This document shows positions 36,165 to 44,703 of a stretch of 64,000 nt of DNA, piece by piece. How positions within the stretch are numbered: the stretch's first letter is position 1; each line of letters begins with the position of its first letter. The DNA comes from Paraburkholderia aspalathi (GTDB taxonomy: Bacteria; Pseudomonadota; Gammaproteobacteria; Burkholderiales; Burkholderiaceae): positions 496,001 to 560,000 of the forward strand of contig NZ_FPBH01000001.1 in assembly GCF_900116445.1 (NCBI RefSeq), in the 5' to 3' direction. Below the pieces are notes generated by a model. It worked only from the letters and a program-made list of their open reading frames with translations. It ran no database searches and was not told where the DNA came from. Both the position numbers and the translations under genes were made by a program.

Positions 36165-37454
36165 ATGAGCGTTGTAAATGATTCTCTGCCTGCGAAGGCC
36201 ATTGACCAGGGCCTGGTCGGCACCATAGCTGTCATTGGCGGTGGCGTGGTCGGCGTCTGCTGCGCCCTCTATCTCCAACGGAGCGGTTACAAGGTCACGC
36301 TGTTCGATCCCGCGAAAGCGGGCGAGAGCACCGGAAAATGGAGTTGCGGACAACTGGCGGTCGGAGAGGTCATGCCCCTTTCGAAGCCGGGCATCCTGAA
36401 GAAAATCCCGGGTTGGTTGATGGATCAGGAGGGACCGCTCGCACTGAGGCCACTTGCTCTTCCTCAGATGTTGCCATGGATGATTCGCTTTCTTTTGTGC
36501 GGCCGGCAGTCGCGACTTGTCGAGATATCTCGCGATCTTGCGTCGCTCACCCGGCGGGTATTGGAAGATTATCGGCCGCTTCTTGACGCGTGCTCCAGCG
36601 AGGCGCTGCTCACCCAACGCCCGGTGATGCAGGTTTTTGACAGTGCGAAGGGCCTTGAGCAGGACTTGCATCAGGCAGACCTGCCGCGCTCGCTCGGCTT
36701 TGCTTTCGAGAAGCTCAGCGCAGGGGAGATCGGCGAGCTAGAACCAACGCTTGCTGGCAAGTTTTCGCACGGCATCCTCCTGTCAGACTGGCGTTTCGTG
36801 ACCGACACGGAGAGATTCATCGTGGCGCTCACTGAAAGCTTCGTGTCGCTCGGGGGACGTCGGTTGCAGGCGGGAGCGAATCGGATCAATGAGGAAAACG
36901 GCCGGGCGACGGGTGTCCAGCTTTCCAATGGCGAGTCCGTTGCAGCCGACCACGTCGTTGTAGCCGCAGGTGTTGGATCACGAAAATTCTTCCCTCAGCT
37001 GGACGTCAACATTCCACTTGAGGGCGTAGCGGGCTACCAGGTGCTTCTCAAAGACCCGGGCATCGCGCTCAGGCATTCCGTGATCTATGCAGATGGTGGC
37101 TTCTGTCTGGCGCCGATGACCCGTGGCTTGCAGGTCGGAGGCACGATTGAATTCGCGCAACGAAGTGCCGCCCCCAACTTTCACCGGGCACAGATCATTC
37201 TTGACAAGACGAAAAGGATCTTTCCGGAACTACAAACCCAGGAACAGGAACTCGGTGTTGGGTATCGCCCCTTGCTACCCGATACCAAGCCGGTCATTGA
37301 TCGAACGCGCAAGCTGCCGAACGTGATACTCGCAACCGGGCATGGACAACTCGGGCTGACGCTCGCAGCGACAACCGGCAGGCTGGTCACCGATCTGGTG
37401 TCGGGAACAACCCCCCCGGTCGATCTGGCTCCGTTCAGTGCGTACCGGTTCTGA
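36165..37454 (+). CDS. FAD-dependent D-amino-acid dehydrogenase/oxidase (DadA family)
   Basis: Flavoprotein of 429 residues with an N-terminal ADP-binding motif 'IAVIGGGVVGVCCALYLQRS' and the C-terminal 'RPLLPDTKPVIDRTRKLPNV' and 'LATGHGQLGLTLAATTGRLV', characteristic of DadA-type enzymes. It would oxidise a D-amino or D-imino acid to the imine. Next to a proline-racemase-family gene, a hydroxy-D-proline oxidase role is a reasonable inference. An unusually clear 'GKWSCGQLAVGEVMPLS' follows the FAD domain. Confidence 0.84.
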   Translation: MSVVNDSLPAKAIDQGLVGTIAVIGGGVVGVCCALYLQRSGYKVTLFDPAKAGESTGKWSCGQLAVGEVMPLSKPGILKKIPGWLMDQEGPLALRPLALPQMLPWMIRFLLCGRQSRLVEISRDLASLTRRVLEDYRPLLDACSSEALLTQRPVMQVFDSAKGLEQDLHQADLPRSLGFAFEKLSAGEIGELEPTLAGKFSHGILLSDWRFVTDTERFIVALTESFVSLGGRRLQAGANRINEENGRATGVQLSNGESVAADHVVVAAGVGSRKFFPQLDVNIPLEGVAGYQVLLKDPGIALRHSVIYADGGFCLAPMTRGLQVGGTIEFAQRSAAPNFHRAQIILDKTKRIFPELQTQEQELGVGYRPLLPDTKPVIDRTRKLPNVILATGHGQLGLTLAATTGRLVTDLVSGTTPPVDLAPFSAYRF

Positions 37455-37486
37455 CCGGAACGAAAATCAACATCTGGAGGTCACTC

Positions 37487-38518
37487 ATGCGCTGGAAAAA
37501 GACATTGCAGGTAGTTGGCGTCCACGCCGAAGGTGAAATTGGCAAGGTCATTACGGGAGGAGTCGGAAAAATTCCGGGTGACACCGTTCTCGACAAGATG
37601 AACTACATCAATGAGGTGGACGACAGCCTTCGCCGACTCGTCGTGTTTGAACCACGAGGTGCGCTCGCAATGTCGTTCAATCTACTGCTCCCGCCAACCC
37701 GGCCCGAAGCGCATGCGGGCTTCTTTGTGATGCAAGCCGATAAGGCGCATCCAATGTCGGGCAGCAACTCGATCTGCGTGGTCACAGCTCTGCTGGAGCT
37801 AGGCATCGTTCCAATGCAGGAGCCAGAAACGACAGTCGTGCTCGATACGGCGGTCGGGCTTGTGACGGCGCGTGCGCGTTGTAGCAATGGACGCTGCGAA
37901 AGCGTATCGCTGGAAATGATGCCAGCTTTCGTTGAGCTACTCGACCTTGAGATCGAGACGCCCGAGTTCGGGAAGATCAAGGTCGACATTGCGTTCGGCG
38001 GTGTCTACTACGCGCTCATCGACGTCGAACAGGTCGGAATGGCCATTAACGCAGAAAACGCACGTCGATTGGCTGATCTTGGTGTGAAGCTTGCGGACAT
38101 CGTGAACGGACTGGTTCGCGTCCAGCATCCGCTTTATCCGGCAATCAACAAGATCGCATACGTGATGTTCCGCAATCGTGTTGCCAGCGACGTCTATCAG
38201 ACCTGTACGACTCTGGTGCCAGGACGAATCGACCGTTCACCTTGCGGAACCGGTAGCTCCGCTAACCTGGCCACGCTGGCTGCCCGCGGTTTGGCCGATG
38301 TTGGCAGTCGCCTGGTTTCGCGGTCCGCGATCGGAAGCGAATTCAAGGTGGAAATGCTCGGGCGAACCGAGATAGGCGGACGGCCGGCGGTACTTCCAAG
38401 GATCGAAGGACGGGGCTGGGTATTCAGCGTGGAACAGCTCGGCGTGGATCCGACCGACCCGTTCGGCAATGGGTTTATGGTCAGCGACACGTGGGGTGAG
38501 GGGTTCCCTCAGGGCTAA
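37487..38518 (+). CDS. Proline-racemase-family epimerase/dehydratase with Ser/Cys active-site pair
   Basis: A cofactor-free enzyme of 343 residues. The second catalytic Cys is present (Cys253 in 'DRSPCGTGSSANL'), but the first position, Cys in proline racemase, is Ser91 ('HPMSGSNSICVV'). Family members with Cys/Cys or Ser/Cys pairs include 4-hydroxyproline 2-epimerases; Cys/Thr-type members are 3-hydroxyproline dehydratases. The downstream oxidase-lyase-dehydrogenase set favours an epimerase. GGAGG lies before the ATG. The exact substrate cannot be fixed from sequence. Confidence 0.82.
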   Translation: MRWKKTLQVVGVHAEGEIGKVITGGVGKIPGDTVLDKMNYINEVDDSLRRLVVFEPRGALAMSFNLLLPPTRPEAHAGFFVMQADKAHPMSGSNSICVVTALLELGIVPMQEPETTVVLDTAVGLVTARARCSNGRCESVSLEMMPAFVELLDLEIETPEFGKIKVDIAFGGVYYALIDVEQVGMAINAENARRLADLGVKLADIVNGLVRVQHPLYPAINKIAYVMFRNRVASDVYQTCTTLVPGRIDRSPCGTGSSANLATLAARGLADVGSRLVSRSAIGSEFKVEMLGRTEIGGRPAVLPRIEGRGWVFSVEQLGVDPTDPFGNGFMVSDTWGEGFPQG

Positions 38519-38553
38519 CGTAAGTCGTTGTTGAGCCAATTGAAGGAGGACAC

Positions 38554-39081
38554 ATGAGTATGCCTGACCCAAAGAAAAGCATCAGAGGCGAAAACTTTCT
38601 GATCACGCGCCCTGAGGACGCGGAGAGCTACTGGCAGCCACTTCCAGCAAATGGATTCGTGGCGGTCCACGTCGCGCCGCATCTAACCAGGATGGACGCG
38701 CCAATGGCAGCAGGCACGCAAACGCTCGGCAAAGGCTCGTACGTGCGAGATCATAGCCACGATAAAAACGAAGAAGTGCTTCACTTTTTGCGCGGCAAGG
38801 GCAAGGTGGTCATTGACGGAACCGCGACCTATGAAATTACCCCCGGTACGACGCTTTTCCTCGGGAAAGGGTGTACGCACACCTTCATCAACGAAAGCGA
38901 GACTGAAGAGATGCACTGGGTCTGGTTCATGAACCCAGCCGGACTCGAATCGTTTTTCAGGCAGATTGGCCGTCCCCGGGTTGATGGCGAACCGCAGCCG
39001 GAACCTTTTCCGAGGCCCACGAACGTTGCCGAGATCGAAGCAAACACGGTTTTTGCCGCACCGAAAAAGGAACGGGAATGA
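38554..39081 (+). CDS. Cupin-domain protein
   Basis: A 175-residue single-cupin protein. Metal-binding residues are visible in motif 1 ('VRDHSHDKNEEVLHFLRGKG', with His-x-His and Glu) and motif 2 ('LFLGKGCTHTFINES', His). Cupins of this size are isomerases, dioxygenases or binding proteins. AAGGAGG precedes the ATG. Its stop overlaps the hydrolase start by ATGA, so the two are coupled. Function in the pathway unknown. Confidence 0.8.
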   Translation: MSMPDPKKSIRGENFLITRPEDAESYWQPLPANGFVAVHVAPHLTRMDAPMAAGTQTLGKGSYVRDHSHDKNEEVLHFLRGKGKVVIDGTATYEITPGTTLFLGKGCTHTFINESETEEMHWVWFMNPAGLESFFRQIGRPRVDGEPQPEPFPRPTNVAEIEANTVFAAPKKERE

Positions 39082-39857
39082 GATCGTTCCTGACCGATGC
39101 CGGAGTGGCAGGCGCGACCGCCGGGAATGGCTCAGCGATACTCTTCATCTCCGGTCTCGGCGGACGCGGCACCTTCTGGCATCGGGTTATGGATATCCTT
39201 TCCCCGGATTATCAAACGATCACTTTTGATCATCCAGGAGTTGGCGCCAGCGAGCGGGTTGATGAACAAAGCATTCCCAACGTCGTCGCTGCGGCGTTAG
39301 ACGTGCTCGACACCCTCGGAATTGATCGAGCCACGATCGTGGGCCATTCGACGGGAAGCCTTGTAGCCCAGGCGATCGCACTGGAGTTCCCACAGCGCTG
39401 CGTGCAACTGGTGCTGAGTGGCGGATGGGCTCGCCCGGACGGAAGATTTCGTGACTGCTTCATCTTGCGCAAACAGGTGCTCATGAAGGCAGGAAGCGTC
39501 GCTTACGACCTGCTATCCGATCTCCTCGGCTATCCCAACGCTTGGTACAACAGCGCGATCGCACGATCACAGCAGCCGGAATTCGATGGGCCGCATCAGA
39601 CAGATGATGCGATCGTGGCGGATCGGATTGACATGCTTTTGCATTATTCGCGTAGCGATGAGTTACACCGGCTTGACCTACGAACGCTGGTCATTGGGGC
39701 GCGCGATGACATGGTGGTGCCGATTGAACATAGCAGGGAGCTTTCGTCACTTATCCGGGGCTCGGTGCTGGTCGAGATGGACGGCGGTCACTTCTTTCCG
39801 AAGGTCGAAACGAGCAAATACGCTCGTCACCTTCTCCAGTTTGTAGGTCAAACATGA
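39078..39857 (+). CDS. Alpha/beta hydrolase
   Basis: A 259-residue hydrolase with the full triad: Ser in 'TIVGHSTGSLVAQAIALE', Asp in 'VIGARDDMVVP' and His in 'EMDGGHFFPKVE'. The oxyanion region is 'LFISGLGGRGTFWHRV'. It resembles lactone or enol-lactone hydrolases and C-C hydrolases of catabolic operons. Coupled by ATGA overlaps both to the cupin before it and to the aspartate-dehydrogenase-like gene after it, so the three were probably acquired together. Confidence 0.84.
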   Translation: MRSFLTDAGVAGATAGNGSAILFISGLGGRGTFWHRVMDILSPDYQTITFDHPGVGASERVDEQSIPNVVAAALDVLDTLGIDRATIVGHSTGSLVAQAIALEFPQRCVQLVLSGGWARPDGRFRDCFILRKQVLMKAGSVAYDLLSDLLGYPNAWYNSAIARSQQPEFDGPHQTDDAIVADRIDMLLHYSRSDELHRLDLRTLVIGARDDMVVPIEHSRELSSLIRGSVLVEMDGGHFFPKVETSKYARHLLQFVGQT

Positions 39858-40663
39858 GAGATAGTCGCTTTTTTCGCGTCGCCGTGATTGGCGCGGGTGC
39901 GATCGGTCAGAGCTTTGCCGCGTCCCTGTTCAAGGAACACATCGATGAGATCTCCTTCCTTGATTTGCGCGAGACGCCCGGGTTTCTGACGGATGAACGA
40001 TACGGCCGGTTAAGCCGTATTCATGAACTGGTCGCTTGGCGCCCGGACGTAGTAGTCGAATGCGCCGGCCATAACGCCGTGGCAACAATCGTTCCACAGG
40101 TGCTAAGGGAAGGATTCGATGTGGTTCTCTCATCAGTCGGGGCGCTCGCGACACCGGACGTCCGTGCCTCGCTCAGTAGTAGTGCCCGTGTGGGCGGCTC
40201 GCGCCTGATTCCGATCGCTGGGGCCGTCGGCGGCATCGACGCACTGTCCGCCGCCGCGCGAAGCGGACTTGATGTGGTGACATACACGGGCCGGAAACCT
40301 CCGATAGCTTGGAGCGGAACGGCGGCAGCGCAGGAAGTCAACCTTGACGAACTGACAAGTCCACAGGTTATTTTCGCCGGTACAGCAGAAGAAGCTGCGA
40401 TCAAGTATCCAGCGAACGCAAACGTCGCCGCCGCCGTTGCTATACATGGATTGGGCTTCGAGAAGACGACCGTAACGCTGATTGCTGATCCTACAATTCG
40501 ATTGAACTGCCATGAAATCTACGCGAAGAGTAAAAGCGGCGAACTGCGAATCAGCATGTCGAATGAGCCATCGCCTGGAAATCCAAAGACGTCATGGCTC
40601 GCTGCACTGAGCCTGCAGCAAACTGTAGTCAACAAGGTGTTGGGCGTGCAATGGGTTACTTAG
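39854..40663 (+). CDS. Aspartate-dehydrogenase-like protein (NadX/DUF108 family)
   Basis: A 269-residue NAD(P)-dependent oxidoreductase. The N-terminal Rossmann motif is 'VAVIGAGAIGQSFAASLF'. The family C-terminal half shows 'IPIAGAVGGIDALSAAARSG', 'YTGRKPPIAW' and 'KYPANANVAAAVAIHGLGF', all typical of L-aspartate dehydrogenases. Such enzymes interconvert L-aspartate and oxaloacetate/ammonia through iminosuccinate. In this cluster it may instead act on a related imino acid. Last gene before the ABC transporter genes, separated by 292 bases. Confidence 0.83.
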   Translation: MRDSRFFRVAVIGAGAIGQSFAASLFKEHIDEISFLDLRETPGFLTDERYGRLSRIHELVAWRPDVVVECAGHNAVATIVPQVLREGFDVVLSSVGALATPDVRASLSSSARVGGSRLIPIAGAVGGIDALSAAARSGLDVVTYTGRKPPIAWSGTAAAQEVNLDELTSPQVIFAGTAEEAAIKYPANANVAAAVAIHGLGFEKTTVTLIADPTIRLNCHEIYAKSKSGELRISMSNEPSPGNPKTSWLAALSLQQTVVNKVLGVQWVT

Positions 40664-40955
40664 TGCGAGCCGAAGGGGAAATTTAGGTAATTGTTGAAGA
40701 CGGCGAACATATCCAGAAATGTCATTTAGGATAGCAAAATGAAAAATGGCCTGAATAGGGCGTCCTGGGGACGCGGATCTGAAGAGCAGGCGCCATTTCC
40801 GGACGACGACCGAAAGCACGGCCCTCTGCTTGCGATTGCCGACAAATGAAAATTTGCAGCGGCCACTAATCAGCAAGCATCGGGGGTCTCATGTGAATGA
40901 GACCTCAGTGTGACGAGTGGGGCAGAACATCTTTAGTAGCTCTAGGAGGAGACAA
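40664..40955. other. Gap before the branched-chain-type ABC transporter genes
   Basis: A 292-base gap with no gene. It presumably carries the livHMGF promoter. A strong Shine-Dalgarno TAGGAGGAG precedes the livH start. Confidence 0.45.
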
Positions 40956-41906
40956 ATGGATATTTTTATCCAGCAGGTCATCAACGGACTTGTGCTTGGA
41001 AGCGTGTACGCCATCATTGCCCTCGGGTACACGATGGTCTATGGGATTCTCGGAATTATCAATTTCGCTCATGGCGATGTGTTGATGGTTGGGGCGATGG
41101 TCGCGCTTTCCGCCATAGGCGTGCTTCAGAACCACTTCCCCGGCCTTGGCAACGTGCCGACGCTCATCATTGCGCTGATCACCGCAGCTGTGGTTTGCGC
41201 GATCGTCGGTTATACGATCGAGCGCGTGGCTTACCGGCCGTTGCGCAGGGCGCCGCGTCTCGCCCCGCTCATCACCGCAATCGGCGTGTCGATTCTGCTG
41301 CAGACGCTGGCCATGATGATCTGGTCGCGCAATCCGCTGCCGTTCCCGCAGTTGCTGCCCACCGATCCTTTGAGCGTGGTGAATGCCACCGACACGACGC
41401 CGGGTGCTGTGATTTCGATGACCGAGGTCGTGATTATCGTCGTCGCGTTCCTCGTCATGGGCGGCCTTCTGCTGCTCGTGCACAAAACCAAGCTCGGCCG
41501 CGCCATGCGCGCCATCGCTGAAAACCCGGGCACTGCGTCGTTGATGGGCGTGAACCCGAACTTCGTGATCTCGGCCACCTTCATGATCGGCTCGGCGCTC
41601 GCCGCTCTCGCCGGCGTGATGACCGCATCGGAATATGGCAACGCACACTTTTATATGGGCTTTATCCCAGGTCTGAAGGCCTTTACCGCGGCGGTGCTAG
41701 GCGGGATCGGCAATCTCGGCGGGGCCATGGTGGGCGGCGTGCTGCTCGGCCTGATCGAACAGCTGGGGGCGGGTTATATCGGCAACCTGACGGGTGGTGT
41801 GTTCGGCAGTAGTTATCAGGACGTGTTCGCGTTCATCGTGCTCATCATTGTGCTCGTGTTCCGCCCGTCTGGCCTGCTCGGCGAGCGTGTCGCCGATCGT
41901 GCCTAA
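40956..41906 (+). CDS. livH: Branched-chain amino acid ABC transporter permease LivH
   Basis: Inner-membrane permease of 316 residues with about eight helices. 'GLVLGSVYAIIALGYTMVYG' and 'NFAHGDVLMVGAMVALSAIG' are LivH signatures, and the cytoplasmic coupling helix region is 'LGRAMRAIAENPGTASLMGV'. The start is the ATG at 40956 behind TAGGAGGAG; 13 codons of upstream frame are not used. First of four packed transporter genes. The substrate class is hydrophobic amino acids or related carboxylates. Confidence 0.93.
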   Translation: MDIFIQQVINGLVLGSVYAIIALGYTMVYGILGIINFAHGDVLMVGAMVALSAIGVLQNHFPGLGNVPTLIIALITAAVVCAIVGYTIERVAYRPLRRAPRLAPLITAIGVSILLQTLAMMIWSRNPLPFPQLLPTDPLSVVNATDTTPGAVISMTEVVIIVVAFLVMGGLLLLVHKTKLGRAMRAIAENPGTASLMGVNPNFVISATFMIGSALAALAGVMTASEYGNAHFYMGFIPGLKAFTAAVLGGIGNLGGAMVGGVLLGLIEQLGAGYIGNLTGGVFGSSYQDVFAFIVLIIVLVFRPSGLLGERVADRA

Positions 41907-41923
41907 ATCAGGAGACACGAATC

Positions 41924-43093
41924 ATGACTTCCATCCAACGGATTGAACCGCCGGTGACCGCTATCCCTGAACGGCACCCCGCCAAGACGCTGACGGTCGG
42001 CGTCATCACGGCGGTCTTCGTGATCGCGGCGCCAATGATCATTGGCGCCGCTGGCGGCAACTACTGGGTCCGCGTGCTCGACTTTGCGATGCTTTACGTG
42101 ATGCTAGCGCTGGGTCTTAACGTGGTGGTCGGCTTCGCCGGCTTGCTCGACCTGGGCTATATCGCGTTCTACGCGGTCGGCGCCTACACGTCCGCGCTGC
42201 TGAGTTCGCCGCACCTGTCGTCGCAGTTCGAGTGGATCGCACACCTCGCGCCGAACGGGCTGCATGTGCCGTTCCTGCTGATCGTGCCGTGCGCGATGGC
42301 GGTCGCCGCGTTCTTCGGTGTGATTCTCGGTGCACCGACGCTGCGTCTGCGGGGCGATTACCTCGCCATCGTGACGTTGGGCTTCGGGGAAATCGTGCGG
42401 ATCTTCCTGAACAACCTCGACCGCCCGGTGAACATCACCAACGGCCCGAAGGGGATCACGGCGATCGACCCGGTGCACTTCGGCGACTTCAGCCTCGCGC
42501 AAACGCACACGCTGTTCGGCTTCCAGTTCCCCACGGTGTACTCGTATTACTACCTGTTCGTGATCGCGGCGTTGGCCGTGATCTGGGTGTGTTCGCGTTT
42601 GCAGCACTCGCGTATCGGCCGTGCATGGGCCGCGATCCGCGAAGACGAAATCGCCGCCAAGGCGATGGGCATCAACACCCGCAATGTGAAGCTGCTGGCG
42701 TTCGCGATGGGCGCGTCGTTCGGCGGTCTGTCGGGCGCGATGTTCGGCTCGTTCCAGGGCTTCGTGTCGCCGGAATCGTTCACGCTGCCGGAATCGATCG
42801 TGGTGCTGGCGTGCGTGGTCCTGGGCGGCATGGGCCACATTCCGGGCGTGATTCTCGGCGCGGTGCTGCTCGCGGTGTTGCCGGAATTCCTGCGCGCGAC
42901 CGTAGGTCCGCTGCAGCACATGCTGTTCGGTCATGAAATTGTCGACACGGAAGTGATCCGTCAGCTGGTCTACGCACTCGCCATGGTGCTGATCATGCTG
43001 TATCGCTCTGAAGGTTTGTGGCCCTCACCCAAGCATGAAGACAAGATTGCGAAACTGACGAAGCGTGGCGGCAAGAAGCCGGTTCGCGCCTAA
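41924..43093 (+). CDS. livM: Branched-chain amino acid ABC transporter permease LivM
   Basis: Second permease subunit, 389 residues. 'MLYVMLALGLNVVVGFAGLL' and 'RLRGDYLAIVTLGFGEIVRI' with the EAA-like loop 'GRAWAAIREDEIAAKAMGI' identify LivM. The N-terminal 20 residues are a cytoplasmic Pro-rich extension. Spaced 17 bases from livH and 17 from livG, so one operon. Confidence 0.93.
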   Translation: MTSIQRIEPPVTAIPERHPAKTLTVGVITAVFVIAAPMIIGAAGGNYWVRVLDFAMLYVMLALGLNVVVGFAGLLDLGYIAFYAVGAYTSALLSSPHLSSQFEWIAHLAPNGLHVPFLLIVPCAMAVAAFFGVILGAPTLRLRGDYLAIVTLGFGEIVRIFLNNLDRPVNITNGPKGITAIDPVHFGDFSLAQTHTLFGFQFPTVYSYYYLFVIAALAVIWVCSRLQHSRIGRAWAAIREDEIAAKAMGINTRNVKLLAFAMGASFGGLSGAMFGSFQGFVSPESFTLPESIVVLACVVLGGMGHIPGVILGAVLLAVLPEFLRATVGPLQHMLFGHEIVDTEVIRQLVYALAMVLIMLYRSEGLWPSPKHEDKIAKLTKRGGKKPVRA

Positions 43094-43110
43094 GCCGGGG
43101 AGAGAAAAAA

Positions 43111-43884
43111 ATGAGCGACAACATTCGACTGTCGGTGAAGGGTGTCAACAAGCGCTTCGGCGGCTTGCGGGCGCTGTCCGACGTCGGGCTTGAAATCAAG
43201 TCCGGCCAGATTTACGGTTTGATCGGCCCGAACGGCGCCGGCAAGACGACCTTCTTCAACGTGATCACGGGCCTGTACACGCCGGATTCGGGCGAGTTCA
43301 AGCTCGACGGCACGCCGTACACGCCGACCGCGGTGTACCAGGTGGCGAAGGCCGGTATTGCGCGGACGTTCCAGAACATCCGTCTGTTCGGTGGCATGAC
43401 CGCGCTGGAAAACGTGATGGTCGGCCGTCACGTGCGTACCAAACACGGCCTGCTCGGCGCGGTGTTCCAGACGCCGTCCGAACGCAAGGAAGAGCGCGAG
43501 ATCAAGGAGCGCGCGATCGAACTGCTGGAGTATGCGGGCATTGCGCAGTACGCGGACTACACGTCGCGCAACCTGTCGTACGGCCACCAGCGTCGGCTGG
43601 AAATCGCCCGTGCGCTGGCAACCGATCCGAAGCTGCTCGCGCTGGACGAACCGGCGGCCGGCATGAACGCGACCGAAAAGGTCGAGCTGACCAAGCTGCT
43701 CGACAAGATCCGCGCCGACGGCAAGACGATTCTGCTGATCGAGCACGACGTGAAGCTCGTGATGGGTCTGTGCAACCAGATGACGGTGCTCGACTACGGC
43801 AAGGTGATTGCGCAAGGGCTGCCGCAAGACGTGCAGAAGGATCCGAAGGTGATCGAAGCTTATCTGGGTGCGGGAGTCCACTGA
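43111..43884 (+). CDS. livG: Branched-chain amino acid ABC transporter ATPase LivG
   Basis: Cytosolic ATPase of 257 residues. Walker A 'GLIGPNGAGKTTFFNVITGL', the signature 'NLSYGHQRRLEIARALATD', Walker B 'LLALDEPAAGMN' and the His switch 'LLIEHDVKLVMGLC'. The long insert between Walker A and the signature is typical for LivG. Its stop overlaps the livF start (TGATG). Confidence 0.95.
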   Translation: MSDNIRLSVKGVNKRFGGLRALSDVGLEIKSGQIYGLIGPNGAGKTTFFNVITGLYTPDSGEFKLDGTPYTPTAVYQVAKAGIARTFQNIRLFGGMTALENVMVGRHVRTKHGLLGAVFQTPSERKEEREIKERAIELLEYAGIAQYADYTSRNLSYGHQRRLEIARALATDPKLLALDEPAAGMNATEKVELTKLLDKIRADGKTILLIEHDVKLVMGLCNQMTVLDYGKVIAQGLPQDVQKDPKVIEAYLGAGVH

Positions 43885-44606
43885 TGTCCACGACGCAAGC
43901 AATGTTGAAAATCAAGGGCCTGCAGGTCAATTACGGCGGCATCCAGGCTGTGAAGGGCATCGACCTCGAAGTTGGGCAGGGCGAGCTGGTCACGCTGATC
44001 GGCGCGAACGGCGCGGGCAAGACCACGACGATGAAGGCGATCACGGGGCTCAAGCCGTATGCCGCAGGCGACATCGAGTACATGGGTCAGTCGATCAAGG
44101 GCGTGCCTCCGCACGAGCTTCTGAAGCGCGGCCTCGCGATGGTGCCGGAAGGTCGCGGTATCTTCGCGCGCATGTCGATCGTCGAGAACATGCAGATGGG
44201 CGCGTATCTGCGAAGCGACAACGACGGCGTGAAGGCCGACGTTGATCGCATGTTCGGTTTCTTCCCGCGTCTGAAGGAGCGCGCCACGCAGTACGCGGGC
44301 ACGCTCTCAGGCGGCGAACAGCAGATGCTGGCGATGGCGCGTGCGATCATCTCTCGTCCCAAGCTGTTGCTGCTGGATGAACCGTCGATGGGCTTGTCGC
44401 CGATCATGGTCGAGAAGATCTTCGAAGTGGTGCGCGCAATTTCCGGCGAAGGCATGACCGTGCTGCTCGTCGAGCAGAACGCGCGTCTTGCGCTGCAGGC
44501 GGCGAATCGCGGTTACGTGATGGACTCGGGTCTGGTCACGATGTCGGGCGACGCGAAGAAGATGCTGGATGATCCCAAGGTACGGGCGGCGTATCTCGGA
44601 GAGTAG
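43884..44606 (+). CDS. livF: Branched-chain amino acid ABC transporter ATPase LivF
   Basis: Partner ATPase of 240 residues. Walker A 'TLIGANGAGKTTTMKAITGL', signature 'TLSGGEQQMLAMARAII', Walker B 'LLLLDEPSMGLSP', and the typical LivF 'FEVVRAISGEGMTVLLVEQN'. The ATG at 43884 overlaps the livG stop; a longer frame from 43770 is antisense-like noise inside livG. The binding-protein gene follows after about 100 bases. Confidence 0.95.
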   Translation: MSTTQAMLKIKGLQVNYGGIQAVKGIDLEVGQGELVTLIGANGAGKTTTMKAITGLKPYAAGDIEYMGQSIKGVPPHELLKRGLAMVPEGRGIFARMSIVENMQMGAYLRSDNDGVKADVDRMFGFFPRLKERATQYAGTLSGGEQQMLAMARAIISRPKLLLLDEPSMGLSPIMVEKIFEVVRAISGEGMTVLLVEQNARLALQAANRGYVMDSGLVTMSGDAKKMLDDPKVRAAYLGE

Positions 44607-44703
44607 GGCGAGCAAAGCGTTGAAACAAAGAGAAAAGCAGCACCGAAGCCTGAGCGATGTTTTAACCGGGATTAACCCGAACCTCACGTCAAAGGAGTAG
44701 CAC

